A DNA stretch of 64,000 nt from Phaeosaccion multiseriatum (Eukaryota > Ochrophyta, other classes), in the NCBI GenBank assembly GCA_965112735.1, contig OZ218952.1, positions 4,092,001 to 4,156,000 of the forward strand, written 5' to 3'. Made by a program: the position numbers and the translations under genes. The notes below the pieces were generated by a model. The model was not told the DNA's origin and searched no databases. It saw only the letters and a list, made by a program, of their open reading frames with translations. How positions within the stretch are numbered: the first letter of the stretch is position 1; every line of letters starts with the position of its first letter. This document shows, piece after piece, positions 11,693 through 22,289 of the stretch.

Positions 11693-13402
11693 GATTCGAT
11701 GTTCGCTCCTGGTCTACTACGGGGCCAACGTGGTAAGGCGAAGCGCATGGAGTACTTCTTTGTCTGCCACAATACAGCCTCGTCCCGTTACTTTCTTCTA
11801 CAGACAAGAAGCCTTACCCCAAAAAGGAGGAGGGAGGGAGAGATTCTTCACTCATCAAAAGTCGGCCTCGCAATCCTTGCTTTTGACAGGACTCTATGAA
11901 CCATAGAGGCATGACCGCTCTGCACGCCGCTTCATCCAAGGGCCACGTCGACGTCATCAAGCTGCTGTTGGAGGAAGTCTCTGGGGGGGTCGACCTGGAG
12001 GATGACGGTCACAGGACAGCTTTGCTCTGGGCTGCTGCCTCTGGAAACCCCCTCGCCGTGGCGGCTCTACTCGAGGCTGGCGCAGATGTGGATCACAATG
12101 CGGATAGGGAGAGGACAACTGCCCTCATGCAGGCCGCTGTGGGGGGGCATTTGGGCTGTGTGGAAACGCTTCTTTCCGCGGGAGCCTTTGTGGTAAGTGG
12201 TACTGCTGCTGGTGCTTCGCCTCTTACGCCGATTGCAGTCGAGTCATCTGGATTCAATCTCCCTCCCTCCCTCCCTCACTCCCCTTGGTGCTGTGTAGAA
12301 TGCAGTGAGGTGGGACGGCCTCACCGCCCTATTCCTCGCCTGCCAAGCCGGTCACGTGCGAGTGTGCGAGACGCTGCTCGAGGCGGGGGCCGTCTTGTCG
12401 TCCGACGATCTCATTCGTGCGGCGATTTGCGGTCACACCGACGTCGTGGCGGTGCTCATCGAGCAGGGGGGCTGCGATCCGAACCTCGTGGACTATGAGG
12501 GAAGGAGCGCCCTTCACCGGGCGTGCGAGTGCCCCACACCCTCTACGGCCAGTAGCTACGACACCGGGAGCGGCAGCATCTACGACAGCAGTGGCAGCGA
12601 CGGTACTGACGTCATTAGTCTGCTTCTCGACACGGGAGTAGACATTGACCTGGAGGACGAGGCGGGCAACACCGCGCTGCACATGGCCGTGCGGGGGGGG
12701 TGCGTGGAGGCGGTGGAGCTGCTCCTCGCACACGGCTGTGCTATTCCAAAGGGCCTCCGCCCAGACGGTGGTGGTGGTGGAGGAGGAGGAGGAGGAGGCA
12801 ACGAGCCCGCTGCGGTGATTGCCACGCGCATCGAAGCAGAGCTTGCCAAGAGGGAGCGGGACGCCGTCGCAGGTGCGCTGGTCGTTTGGCTTGTGATGGG
12901 GGAGGACGTTGATTCAGAGAGGACGAGGAGGAGGAGAGTGGACCCTCGGCCATGCCTGTTCCTGTCTTGCTGTGAGGGGTTACTTTGAAGCGAGATGCGA
13001 GGCAGAGGGGAAGAGAAGAGGACACGGGAGTGCCGTGCCATTGCTGGTCAGAAATGCCCCCATTCCTTCTCACTCGACTTCCCTCTCTCTTCTCTGTTTC
13101 TTTGGTTCTCTCCTCTTCGCCCCCCCCCCTCCCCCTCTGTGCAAGATGCAGCAGGAGCCGCCTTCTTTGGGTCTGTGGGCCCCACGCGCTGGCGTGACCA
13201 GATGCGGGCCAAAGCGGCAGCCGTGGCGTCCAATGCCATCCATGCCGCTGCCCTCGGAGTCATGCCCACCATGCCACTGCCTCTGTACCCATCCTCCTCG
13301 GCGTTGCTGAGGGAGCGCTGCGGTAGCAGGGGCAGCAGTCATAGCAGCGCACGAGATCGGTGCGGGAGCGGCCACAGTGTGGAGAGCATTAGGATTGGAT
13401 AG
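11693..13402 (+). CDS. Ankyrin-repeat protein (5' end unresolved)
   Basis: Four exons fit: 11693-11732 (a 40-bp micro-exon coding SLLVYYGANV), 11890-12192, 12299-12872 and 13146-13402. All junctions are GT-AG and in phase. The translation is a run of five to six ankyrin repeats ('MTALHAASSKGHVDVIKLLL', 'TALLWAAASGNPLAVAALLEA', 'TALMQAAVGGHLGCVETLLSA', 'GLTALFLACQAGHVRVCETLL', 'GNTALHMAVRGGCVEAVELLL'). A poly-Gly linker and a basic/Ser-rich tail ending 'SVESIRIG' follow. There is no enzyme domain, signal peptide or membrane span. Ankyrin repeats are protein-binding scaffolds, so the partner and role cannot be read from sequence. The true start lies upstream of 11693. The gene is convergent with the endoglycosidase gene, with 229 bp between stops. 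Confidence 0.7.
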
Positions 13403-13631
13403 CACGAGCGTGGACAGCGAAGACCCAACCGGTGTATGTGAATGTGTGAATGTATGGTTTAGTAGTATCTTACGATCATATTTTTTTTTTGCGACGCGAG
13501 GGACTTTTAAAATTTGTAAGAGCTACAATCGGAATGAAAGCGGCCCAAAGGCTTGGTGGACGATCGCAAAGTCCCCTCTGCATGCTCTTGCGCTCTCTCG
13601 CCAGAGCTCATCTCTTTTCACGACTCATCAA

Positions 13632-16600
13632 TCAGAAGCGCAAGCGGACGGTGTGGCACTGCTCCAGAGGCTGGCGATGGCCCATCTCGTCCACCTGCTG
13701 CAGCGTCAGCACCGCCCCCTTTACGCTGGGGCCCACCGGGAGACGCGCAAGGCGGAATCGCTCGGCCGCCGTCCTACCCAGCCACAACCGCAGCCCCGTG
13801 CTGCTGCTGCTGCTGCTTGCCAGCCTAGGCGAGACGGCCTCCTCCTCCTTCTTCTCCTGCCTTTTTACTAAAGTGCACCACACATCCGCGTGCAGAGGCG
13901 CGAAAGACGAGTACGTCCACGCCAGAGTGGCGCTCAGCCAAAGGAGCCCCCCCCTCCCTCCCTCCTCCTCCTCCTCCTCCAGGCTCACTTCCCCCACGCG
14001 AATCGTTTTCCCTACCCCCCCCACGAGGTCCCCAAAAGCCCCTGCAGCGGCGAGTCTGCCTATGGAAAGCTGCCCCAGCAGAGCTCTGTAAACCTTCAAG
14101 CCCCCACTGCTGCCGCTGCTGATGCTGGTGCCGCTGCTGATGATGCCGCTACTCGCCGCCCTCTTGACCGCGGCCTGCGCAGCCAGCTCACGCCTGGCAC
14201 TAGTGCTATCGGTGGTGGAGGAAGCAGCCCCAGCCCCAGCCTCAGCGGCAGCAGCAGGTGCTGACACCGTCGTGCCGCTTCCGCCCGCTGCTGCTGCAGC
14301 AGCAGCAGCAGCCTTCTTTGGGGAGATGGAGCACACCACAGAGATGGAGCGAAGAGTGCTCCCTCTCCCCAGCAGGTCCCTCAACACGTAGCGCCGCGTC
14401 GTCCAAGGGCCTAGATTGGGCTTGGGCCGCCTTGGTTGCCCATCGCCGCAGCCCCTGCCGCCCAGCCACAAGGCATCTCTCACTTGCCCCAGAGACTGGC
14501 CCTCTTCGCGCAGCGTCTTGACCTTACGCAGCACCTCTTCCGGACTGCTCTGGGTGGTGTCCCCCCCAGCAGCATCCTCCTCCTCCTCCTCCTCCTCCTC
14601 CTCCTCCTCCTCTTCCAGTGGGAGGAAGCTGCTCTTGCCCTCCTTCCAGGCAACTCGCTCGGACAGCCTTGTCGCCCCCCGCCGAGGAGCTTTGGAAGCC
14701 GAGCCTTGCTGCTGTTTTGCGCTCTTCCCCATATCGACATGACCCACATCTCCTTGTCCTATTCCCGGGGGGGTGAGCGGGCCTCTGAGGATGACCTCCT
14801 CCTCTACCCCACCCGGCCCCTCAAGATGGAGAACCACCGCGAGTTCGCACGCCTCCAGCAAACACAAGCTCACTCGAATCTCGACGGCTCCCTTGGGCAG
14901 ACCAGCCTCGCTGCTAAAGAGGGGGAAACTGACTGAGGAGCCGGCAGAGGCCCCTCTTCCTCCTCCTTTGCCCCCACTGTCACCGGCAAGTGGAAGGAGG
15001 CCCGTGAAGCTCACGCAGCTGCCCCCGTCGAAGGCCGTGGTGTGGTCGAAGCGACAGAGCACGGTGGCCTCCCTCCTGGCGCTATTTGAAACGCGCCTCG
15101 TCTGGCAGCAGGCGGTGCAGCTCAGACTCTGTGCTGGCAGAGAGTAGAACGCTTCCTTGCCATCATGGTTGTCGCCCCCCACTCCTGCTGCTGCTGCTGC
15201 TGCTGCCTCCGCTAGCGTCGCTACCCTCCTCCCCTCAATCCAAACGGAGTCCCCCACTCCAGAGCTGAAGAAGTTCACAAATGGCCTTACCAGGCGCTTC
15301 GAGGCCAGTAAAGATTGAGACTGTGAGTGCCACGACTTACGCAAAAGGCCCCAAAACTTGCGATCCACCGCCCACCAGTCTTTCTCCAAGTCTTCCCATC
15401 GCTCAAACGGCAGCACGCCCCCTGCTGCCCCGCCGTCTTGTGCTCTCCCAAGCCCTCCATCACCATCGCCATCAGCAACAACCCCTTCCTCCTTCTCCTC
15501 CTGTTGCCCGCCACCACCGCCTCCCGTCCCACGCACCAGCCCCCTGCCCTTGGTCTGGTCCTGCATCGTCCACGCGGGGGCGAAGAGCGCTACGGACACT
15601 CCCGCCCTCTGCAGCCTGGCCACTGCCAAATTGCAGCTCCATCCGCCCCCGCCCCACGTGCCCCTGCCAAAAACATCGATGCCCATATACACGTCGAACC
15701 GCCTCCCTTGGGCTCTCCTGCAGGTGTGGGGTTGTGAGTTGTATTTTAGGAGGAGGAGGAGGCGGAGGAGGAAAGAAACGGAGGTGAGGAACGAATGTGA
15801 GGCGCCAGAAGAGAGAAGGAAAGTTGTAAGAATCATACCTAGCGCTGTCGTCCGGCTCTTGGTCCTTCCAGCAGTAGTTGCTAAAGAGACCGTCGCAAGC
15901 GTCGAAGAAGCGCTTGTTGTGCTCGTTCAGACAGTCTTGCCACTTGAGCTCCCCTGTCTCAATGACGCTATCATACCACAGCACCAGGGGCCGGGAGGTG
16001 GAGGAGGAGGAGGAGGAGGAAGAAGTTGCTGCTGAGGTCCCATCATCTTCATCCGCCATCCCCGCTTCGTCGAAGAGGGCGCAGGAGCGTTCTTTGAGGG
16101 CGCGTAGAAAGACAACGATGGCATCAACGCCACCCCCGCACCCTTCCCCCTGTACCGCGTTCTCAATGTTGATGAGCCTGTCCGCGCAGCAAAAGTAGGA
16201 TGGAGCACGAAAGGGCGGTAAGTACGTATTACAGCAGTGTGTCAGGAGAGGAAGTTGTACTGTACTGTCCTGCACGTACCATCCGTCGAATCCATAGTCT
16301 GCAGCAATGTCCGCCAACAGCTCGGCAGTCTTACGAGCTGCTTCCACTGAGGAGAAGAGCTTCGCACATACTTGACTCCCTGGTGGGGTACAACGAGGAG
16401 GGGTAGGAATAGCGAAGAGGGGCGCCGTGAGCAGCAGCGGCAGGCAGAGTAGATGGGCGAAGAAGCTGCTGCCCTGAACATACCTTCGTCCCATTCGGTG
16501 ATGAAGGTCCCCAGCACCCTGAGGCAGAGGGGCAAGAGTATACAGGGGCTCAGCGAATGTAGCGGCAAAAATCCCCATGCAGTTAGTTAGTCCTACATTC

Positions 16601-17395
16601 AGAGAGTGGTAACCCCTTCCTCTACCTTGTGCCGTGCCGATGTGCAACATCAATCCAGCCTGGGGGCGGGATGGTGACGAGCTTGTGCGAAAAGTAGACA
16701 AAAACGTCGATGATATCCCAGTCGTATATTCGGTACGCCCGCTCGTAGCGCCCCGTGAAGGGCTGAACCAGAGCATCCTCCAAATAACCACCGGCCATAT
16801 CATGGCACACCAACATGCGGCTGCGATTCGGGGGGAAAGGCGGCGGGCGAAAGGGGCGGGGTCTGGCTGGCCTCTTTTTGTGCTTGCGAGCAACAAACGC
16901 CTCGGAGTAGTCGACGCCTCTGTAGCCGAGCAAGTCTTGCATCGAGGTCAGAGGCTCTGCACGTGGGAGCCAAGTGGTCCCGGGAGCAGGCCGTTCGTGT
17001 GGAAACTGGACCACATCCGTTACGAGGTTGCCAATCGAAATCCCCTCATCGTCGTCAGGATCTCTCTCGCTTTCGGTGTCACCCCCCCGCGTGGCCCGAA
17101 GCGATTCGCTCTCCTCTTGTTTTCTCCGAAGCTCTGCCAGCACCGAAGCTCCGCTCTTTGTTCGCCCTTCCGCAGCCTCCATGCCCGTGAGCCAGACCCA
17201 AAAGTCGTCTATGGCTTGCCGATAATGACTCGCAACGATAAACATTATCAGGAGCCCGATAAGAAACGTGACTCCGTGCGTCGACACGAAGCTCGCAGCT
17301 GCGGCTGCAATGGTTTGTTCCTTCCTCATACTTGTCCACCTTTTACTGATTGGGAGGGGAGAAGCTGTGCTTGCGCAGAGAGAAAAAAGCTTCAC
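13632..17395 (-). CDS. ENGASE: GH85 endo-beta-N-acetylglucosaminidase with N-terminal membrane anchor
   Basis: ENGase cleaves the chitobiose core of N-glycans, usually on free cytosolic oligosaccharides. Five minus-strand exons fit in phase: 17395-16626, 16518-16484 (35 bp), 16370-16280, 16177-15839 and 15717-13632, giving 1,106 residues. GH85 signatures run in order: 'GWIDVAHRHGTRVLGTFITE' across the first splice, 'AELLADIAADYGFDGW', then 'LINIEN', which carries the catalytic Asn302 and Glu304 pair. 'VYMGIDVFGRG' and 'VSVALFAPAWT' follow. The last exon adds a long beta-sandwich-like tail broken by poly-Glu, poly-Ala and poly-Ser. Residues about 28-56 form one hydrophobic helix ('VTFLIGLLIMFIVASHYRQ'), so this looks like a type II anchored form, unusual for the family. 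The start could instead be the ATG at 17329. Splitting DGW/LINIEN across exons hides the active site from single-frame searches. Confidence 0.85.
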
Positions 17396-18105
17396 CCTTC
17401 TGCGCCATCTGTGAATACTTCAGGAGCACCAACCTGTGAAGAGGAGGGGGGATACAAAATACAAAAGGCCCATTACCGGTGCTTGAGTGGCGGGAGGAGC
17501 TTTCACTGAGCACGGTGTGCAGGTTTTGGAGCACGAGGGAGGGCGCCGGGGCGAGTAGACCGGCCTGGCTGAGGTGAGTGACTTGAGTGTTTGGGGTAAG
17601 GGAATTAAGAATTAAGGAGGAATGGAGTTGAGTTGAGTGAGTGAGCGGAAGGGTAAGGTGGGGAGTAAGTACGTAATGGAGGCGTGAGAGTTGAAGGGGT
17701 TGAGTGAGTGATGGAGTTAAGTGAGTGAATGAGTTGACCGAAGGTTTGTGGAGTCTAAAAAAAAAAAAATGGTGTTTGGTATGTTCGAATCCGGATTGTC
17801 GCCAGTTGGGGAATGCGCACCTCATATGAACGGCATGTCGCAGGAGGACGATAGATAAGAAAGAGAGATAGAAGAAGGAAGCTAATACACACTCAACATA
17901 GGATACGAACCCCGTGCTCGTTGGTTGTCTGGGGTGTGTGGTCTGTCCCACATCCCAGGTGGCTCAGGTTGAGCGAAGTGACTTGAGTGAGTGAGTGAGT
18001 GAGTTGAGGGAGTGAGCGAATGAATGAATAGTTGAGTGAGTGGGTGAGTGGGTGGGTGAGGGAGTGAGTAAGCCTCCATCCGCCCGTCCCTGGACCATGC
18101 TGAGG

Positions 18106-18136
<31 letters not shown>

Positions 18137-18209
18137 AAAAAAAAAATGTCCCCCTCGGGAAGGGGCCCCCTTAGGAAGGGGAAAAAAATGTTAGAGTCAT
18201 ATAGGTCAC
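17396..18209. other. Low-complexity intergenic DNA
   Basis: No gene is visible. The stretch holds two similar blocks of degenerate GAGT repeats (about 17575-17730 and 17970-18075), an A-run near 17757 and longer A-runs at 18103-18146. It separates the endoglycosidase start from the tRNA gene. Confidence 0.6.
18182..18188 (-). terminator. RNA polymerase III T-run for the tRNA-Tyr gene
   Basis: Seven consecutive T on the minus strand, 22 bases past the 3' end of the tRNA, as expected for a Pol III terminator. Confidence 0.7.
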
Positions 18210-18297
18210 TCCCCTCATCCTGGGTCGAACAGGAGACTTCGGGAGTTCTGTCAATGTCCATTACAATCCCACACTCTACCAACTGAGTTATAAGGGG
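18210..18297 (-). tRNA. tRNA-Tyr (anticodon GUA) with a 15-nt intron
   Basis: The minus strand folds as a full cloverleaf. The acceptor is CCCCTTA/TGAGGGG (7 bp, one G-U) and the D-stem is ACTC/GAGT with loop AGTTGGTA. The anticodon stem is TGGGA/TCCCG with loop TTGTAA...C, so the anticodon is GTA. The variable loop is AAGTC and the T-arm TCCTG-TTCGACC-CAGGA. The anticodon stem closes only if 15 nt (TGGACATTGACAGAA) are removed after position 37, the standard place for nuclear tRNA introns and usual in tRNA-Tyr. The C1-G72 pair and discriminator A73 are the eukaryotic tRNA-Tyr identity set. B-box GTTCGACCC is intact and a T7 terminator follows. CCA is not encoded. Confidence 0.9.
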
Positions 18298-18364
18298 GGT
18301 CAGGAATGGTGGAAAAAAATTGGTCTTTAATATAAAATTGTTGTCTGTCTAGGCAGGGGAGGAT

Positions 18365-18816
18365 TCGACCCCGTGCACGCCTAGCGGCCTAGGCCTATTT
18401 TGGAAAATTTCCCGGCCTTTGACGGCCTAGCGAGGGCCGTAGGCCCTCGGCCTATTTATAGGCCGCCTAGGCGGCGGATAGGCGGGGGCCGCACGCCAAC
18501 TAGGCGCAGGTCCAGGGCGGGAATATGCTCATATGCCCCTGGGCTGGCCCGGAACCCGCCCAAGCAAGTGTCGTCAGTTTTAAGCAAATGTATTGCATGG
18601 GATAAGTGAGGAGCAGACTTGGTTCGTGTTGTCTCTTTCCGCCTCGCTGGCCCTACGAGGAGTGCAGGCCTACAGGTGTGCTGCTACCCACTGGCTGGGC
18701 GGCACCACGCACGCGCCCACGGTCACTGGGAGGCTGCCTAGAGGCGGGCTAGAGGCCGCCTAGGGCTGAAAAGTGAGCGGCCTAGAGCCTAGGCCGCTAG
18801 GCGTGCACGGGGCCGA
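18365..18816. mobile_element. Non-autonomous TIR element, family 1, copy 1
   Basis: A 452-bp element with inverted ends of about 30 bp, of which the core CCCCGTGCACGCCTAGCGGC is perfect. The inside is full of GGCCTAGGCC palindromes and has no coding frame. It is alignable over its length to the element at 29186-29678, including a shared internal block running from GTCGTCAGTTTTAAGCAAAT to GCGGGCTA. The flanking six bases (GAGGAT and GGAGAG) do not match, so this copy shows no target duplication. Confidence 0.8.
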
Positions 18817-19029
18817 GGAGAGGACACGCACAAGGGGAGAAGGAGCGCAGGCGGTGAGGGATCGACCACTCTTCGACCCGAAAGGCAAGCGCCGGTGCAC
18901 CGGAGCACCGGAGCCTTGGGCATTATTGAGAACGGGCCCGACTCTCCTCGACCGTCTGGCTCCTTGCTTCTCCTCAGCCCTCAGCACAGCAACCAAGGCT
19001 TCAATTCAAGTCCATGTAGGAATGTATAG

Positions 19030-20061
19030 TCGGCTCCAGACTGGCCTAGAAGCCTATGCTCTAGGCCCTAGGCCGAGCGGCCTACGCCCGCTCTAGGCCT
19101 AGGCCGGCGGCCGTTGGCCGCTCTAGGCCGGCCATTTTTTCTCCCTAGGCCGGCGGTTCTAGGCCTAGGCCTCGACCTATCTGATTAGTAATTACCGCCG
19201 GCGCAGCCGGCCTGATTATTGATTATGACCGGCGCCAGCCGGCCTGAGTACTGATTATGCGCCAGCCGGGGGCTGATTACTGATTACGGCCGGCGCACAC
19301 CGTAATCTTGTCCAGGGTCGAAGGGAGGGAGGGAGGGAGGGAGGGAGGGAGGGAGGGAGGGAGGGAGGGAGGGAGGGAGGGAGGGAGGGAGGGAGGGAGG
19401 GAGGGAGGGAGGGAGGGAGGGAGGGAGGGAGGGAGGGAGGGAGGGAGGGAGGGAGGGAGGGAGGGAGGGAGGGAGGGAGGGAGGGAGGGAGGGAGGGAGG
19501 GAGGGAGGGAGGGAGGGAGGGAGGGAGGGAGGGAGGGAGGGAGGGAGGGAGGGAGGGAGGGAGGGAGGGAGGGAGGGAGGGAGGGAGGGAGGGAGGGAGG
19601 GAGGGAGGGAGGGAGGGAGGGAGGGAGGGAGGGAGGGAGGGAGGGAGGGAGGGAGGGAGGGAGGGAGGGAGGGAGGGAGGGAGGGAGGGAGGGAGGGAGG
19701 GAGGGAGGGAGGGAGGGAGGGAGGGAAGGAGGGAGGGAGGGAGGGAGGGAGGGAAGGAGGGAGGGAGGGAAGGAGGGAGGGAAGGAGGGAGAGAGGGAGG
19801 GAGGGAGGGAGGGAGGGAGGGAGGGAGGGAGGGAGCAGCCGGCCTGATTACTGATTTTGCGCCGGCCGGGGGCTGATTACCAGTTACGGCCGGCGCACAC
19901 CGTAATCTTGTCCAGGGTCCTAGGCCGGGAGGGCTGCGCCCAAAATAGGCCTAGGCCGGGGACCTGCGGCCCCCTCTAGGCCTAGGCCGGGGGCCTGCGG
20001 CCCCCCTAGGCCGGCCGAATTTCGTCTCTAGGCCTAGGCTTCTAGGCCAGTCTGGAGCCGA
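19030..20061. mobile_element. Non-autonomous TIR element, family 2, with 6-bp target duplication
   Basis: A 1,032-bp element bounded by perfect inverted repeats of at least 27 bp beginning TCGGCTCCAGACTGGCCTAG. It is flanked on both sides by GTATAG (19024-19029 and 20062-20067), a clean 6-bp target-site duplication. The interior is CTAGGCC-rich palindromes, a roughly 65-bp direct repeat (19252-19318 and 19848-19918) and the GGGA array between them. No transposase is encoded. It shares the terminal TCGGC[C/T]C with family 1. Confidence 0.85.
19323..19835. repeat. GGGA tetranucleotide microsatellite, about 510 bp
   Basis: Nearly uninterrupted GGGA units (about 128 copies), with a few AAGG variants only near the right end (19726-19795), so the left part looks younger or freshly expanded. 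It lies inside the family-2 element, between two direct repeats. The open frame through it (poly-REGG) is a by-product of the 4-bp period. Confidence 0.97.
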
Positions 20062-20067
20062 GTATAG

Positions 20068-20608
20068 GTAAAGATTATTATTCTCCACAGCCATGTACCA
20101 GATATACTATCGCTCGTAATCCAAGAATGTCACTTCCCCTCCGCTTGCTTGCAAAGCGCCCTTCAGCCCCTGCCTACGCAAGGTTATAGCTACACCTCCC
20201 ACCAGCCAGTAGATTGCCCCACCCGAGCCACCGTCTCTGCAAGCACGTACTCCTCTAAGAAGGGCGTTCTTGCAGTAAGTACTACAGCACCGACAGCGCC
20301 CCCGGCACTTCCTCCTCTCCACCCTGGGGCGAGCCGAGCGAGTCGCTCGCTCCTCATGTCATTCAGTCAGTCCCAGTCCTCCCATCCTCGTAGCCAATTA
20401 GTCAAGCCCATCGCTGTCCCCCTCGTCCGGAGCTTCCTCGTCCGCTATCTCGTCCGCGGTCTCGGGAGGAGGGGGGGGCATGGCAGCAGTGGCCACGGGT
20501 GGTGGTGCAGCGGACGCAGTGGGCGAAGCGGGTGAAGCGGGCGAAGCGGCGCGGGGCGAACTGGAGGGTCTGGTGTGGCTGGTGCACGGAGGTGGAGCGG
20601 TGGGAGGG
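20068..20608. other. Intergenic region, 3' side of the TFxP-repeat gene
   Basis: Lies between the family-2 element and the stop of the TFxP-repeat gene. Frames here (for example 20398-20670, minus, Pro/Ala-rich) are low in complexity and cannot be joined in phase to the last exon I chose. An alternative longer Pro/Ala-rich C-terminus cannot be excluded. Confidence 0.4.
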
Positions 20609-22233
20609 TCAGAGGGGAGGCTGCGCATCAGAGAGGGGACCAGCCAAGAGGCGAAGCGGACGGCAAGCAAGCGAAGGGAGGGCGCTGCCAGCCAGTCTAA
20701 GCCGGATAGGACCAGCAGGGTCTACGCTAAGAAGGGGTACGTTGCAATGCCAGGAGTCTTTCGTGAGAGAAGCTTTGCTTGCTTGCCGCGGATGAATCAC
20801 ACACACGAGGCTTCAACACCCAAGGGAGAGGGCGGAAGCTTGCTTATACCCCTCGCCTCGCCCCCTCTCCTACCCGGACGCTCGCTAGCTACGGCGAAAA
20901 GCAATGAAGCATTGCTGCCTCGTCGTTGCTTCCCCGCCAAGTAAAGATGGCCTCACCTCAGCTTGAGTGATTTGCTACCTGGCAGCTCGGGCTTGAATGA
21001 GAACACCTCAGCGTTCAGCAGAGCTGCCTCCCTGCAGGGAGGGAACAGTAAGTGAACGGGGAAGAGAAGTAAGTATGGGATACAAGTCAAGTCTTACCCC
21101 TGTGCCCCGGCCGCCCCTAGCTACTCTACACCTCGTCCAGTCAGTGCACAGCCCAAGCCCCAGCCAGCCAGGCGAACACAACAACAAACAATCACACCGA
21201 AAGCGGAGGGCGGGCTTGGCTGGTGGTGTCTTGCGTCACCCACCTGAACTCTTGGCCCTTGTTTCTCCCCTCATAGAGATGCTCAAAGATGGTCTCGTCT
21301 TCATTTCTCTCGTCAGCTTTTACCGTCGTGGCCACAAGCGCAGGCTGGAAAGTTACACCTGTGGCATTGGTGATGAGCAGAAGAAGCAGCAGCAGCTCGG
21401 CGTGTAAGAGGACGAGAGGATGCCAACCCTTGCTTCTGCTGGAACATCACCCCATACGAGAGAGCCGGGAGGGGGGGAGGGGGCGAGAAAGATCGAGACG
21501 GAGAGGGACAGAGAGAAGGAGAGAGAGGGGAGAGAGAGAGCGAGAAAGAGAGAAAGAAGGCAGTCGACGCGGCCACCAATGTACCGTACCTTCTTCTGAA
21601 TGCACCTTGTCCGCGAGCCTTTGGCGTGACTCCTCCGTCTTCTTACCGTCGAGGTAGAGGCGCTCAAAGAGTTTGCCCTGATCCGCATCTCGAGTTTCGC
21701 CGTGGAGCTGGGGGATGCATGAATGAGGCAAGCGAAACGTTGGTATGGATGATGAGACGGAGGAGGAGGAGGAGGAGAAGTAGTAACAAACCATACCTTG
21801 TGGTACTGCTCCGTCTTTGTAACGTCGGGTGTGAAGGTGTCTTGACTGTGCACTTGATCTGCCAGGCGCTGGCGGGCCTCTTCTGTCCTTCTACCGTCCT
21901 CATAGAGCCGCTCGAACAGCTTGTCCTTGCTCCCGCCGTCCGGGGACTCGTACTGAGTGAGTGAGTGAGGGAGGGAGGGGAGAGACCGCCAGAGACAACA
22001 TGAACATCGTACGCAGAACGTACGCAGAACAGTAAGAGTAAAGTAAGAGAGGTGGTGGGGGGGAAAGGAAGGATGGGGTTCTTCAGCGCACACTTTCCCT
22101 TTTTTATTCAGGGCCGGGAGTTGGGAAACAAGCAAGCTACTACGGGCCGTAAAGTAAATGGACTTGCTCGTGAAGCAAGCAGGGCGGATGCGGTGCGGTA
22201 CCTACCGCGGTCAGAAGAGAAGTTGCCCCTCCT

Positions 22234-22289
<56 letters not shown>

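Noticed and set aside
13632-15836. Plus-strand frames opposite the ENGase last exon (for example 13890-14264, 14122-14391, 15281-15787)
   Set aside because: Antisense shadows of GC-rich coding DNA with no family resemblance, while the minus strand has the GH85 signature.
17770-17830. Possible second tRNA around GTTCGAATCC at about 17784
   Set aside because: The bases flanking the loop do not pair as a T-stem, and no D-arm or acceptor stem can be drawn.
18372-19140. CRISPR-like or regulatory array in the GGCCTAGGCC region
   Set aside because: No regular spacer-repeat period; the repeats are palindromic parts of TIR elements in a eukaryotic genome.
19308-19847. 179-residue open frame of REGG repeats
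   Set aside because: Pure by-product of the GGGA microsatellite; no non-repeat sequence in it.
20398-20670. Pro/Ala-rich frame as the C-terminal exon of the TFxP gene
   Set aside because: No upstream AG gives the right phase; the exon 20726-20609 joins cleanly and ends in a stop.
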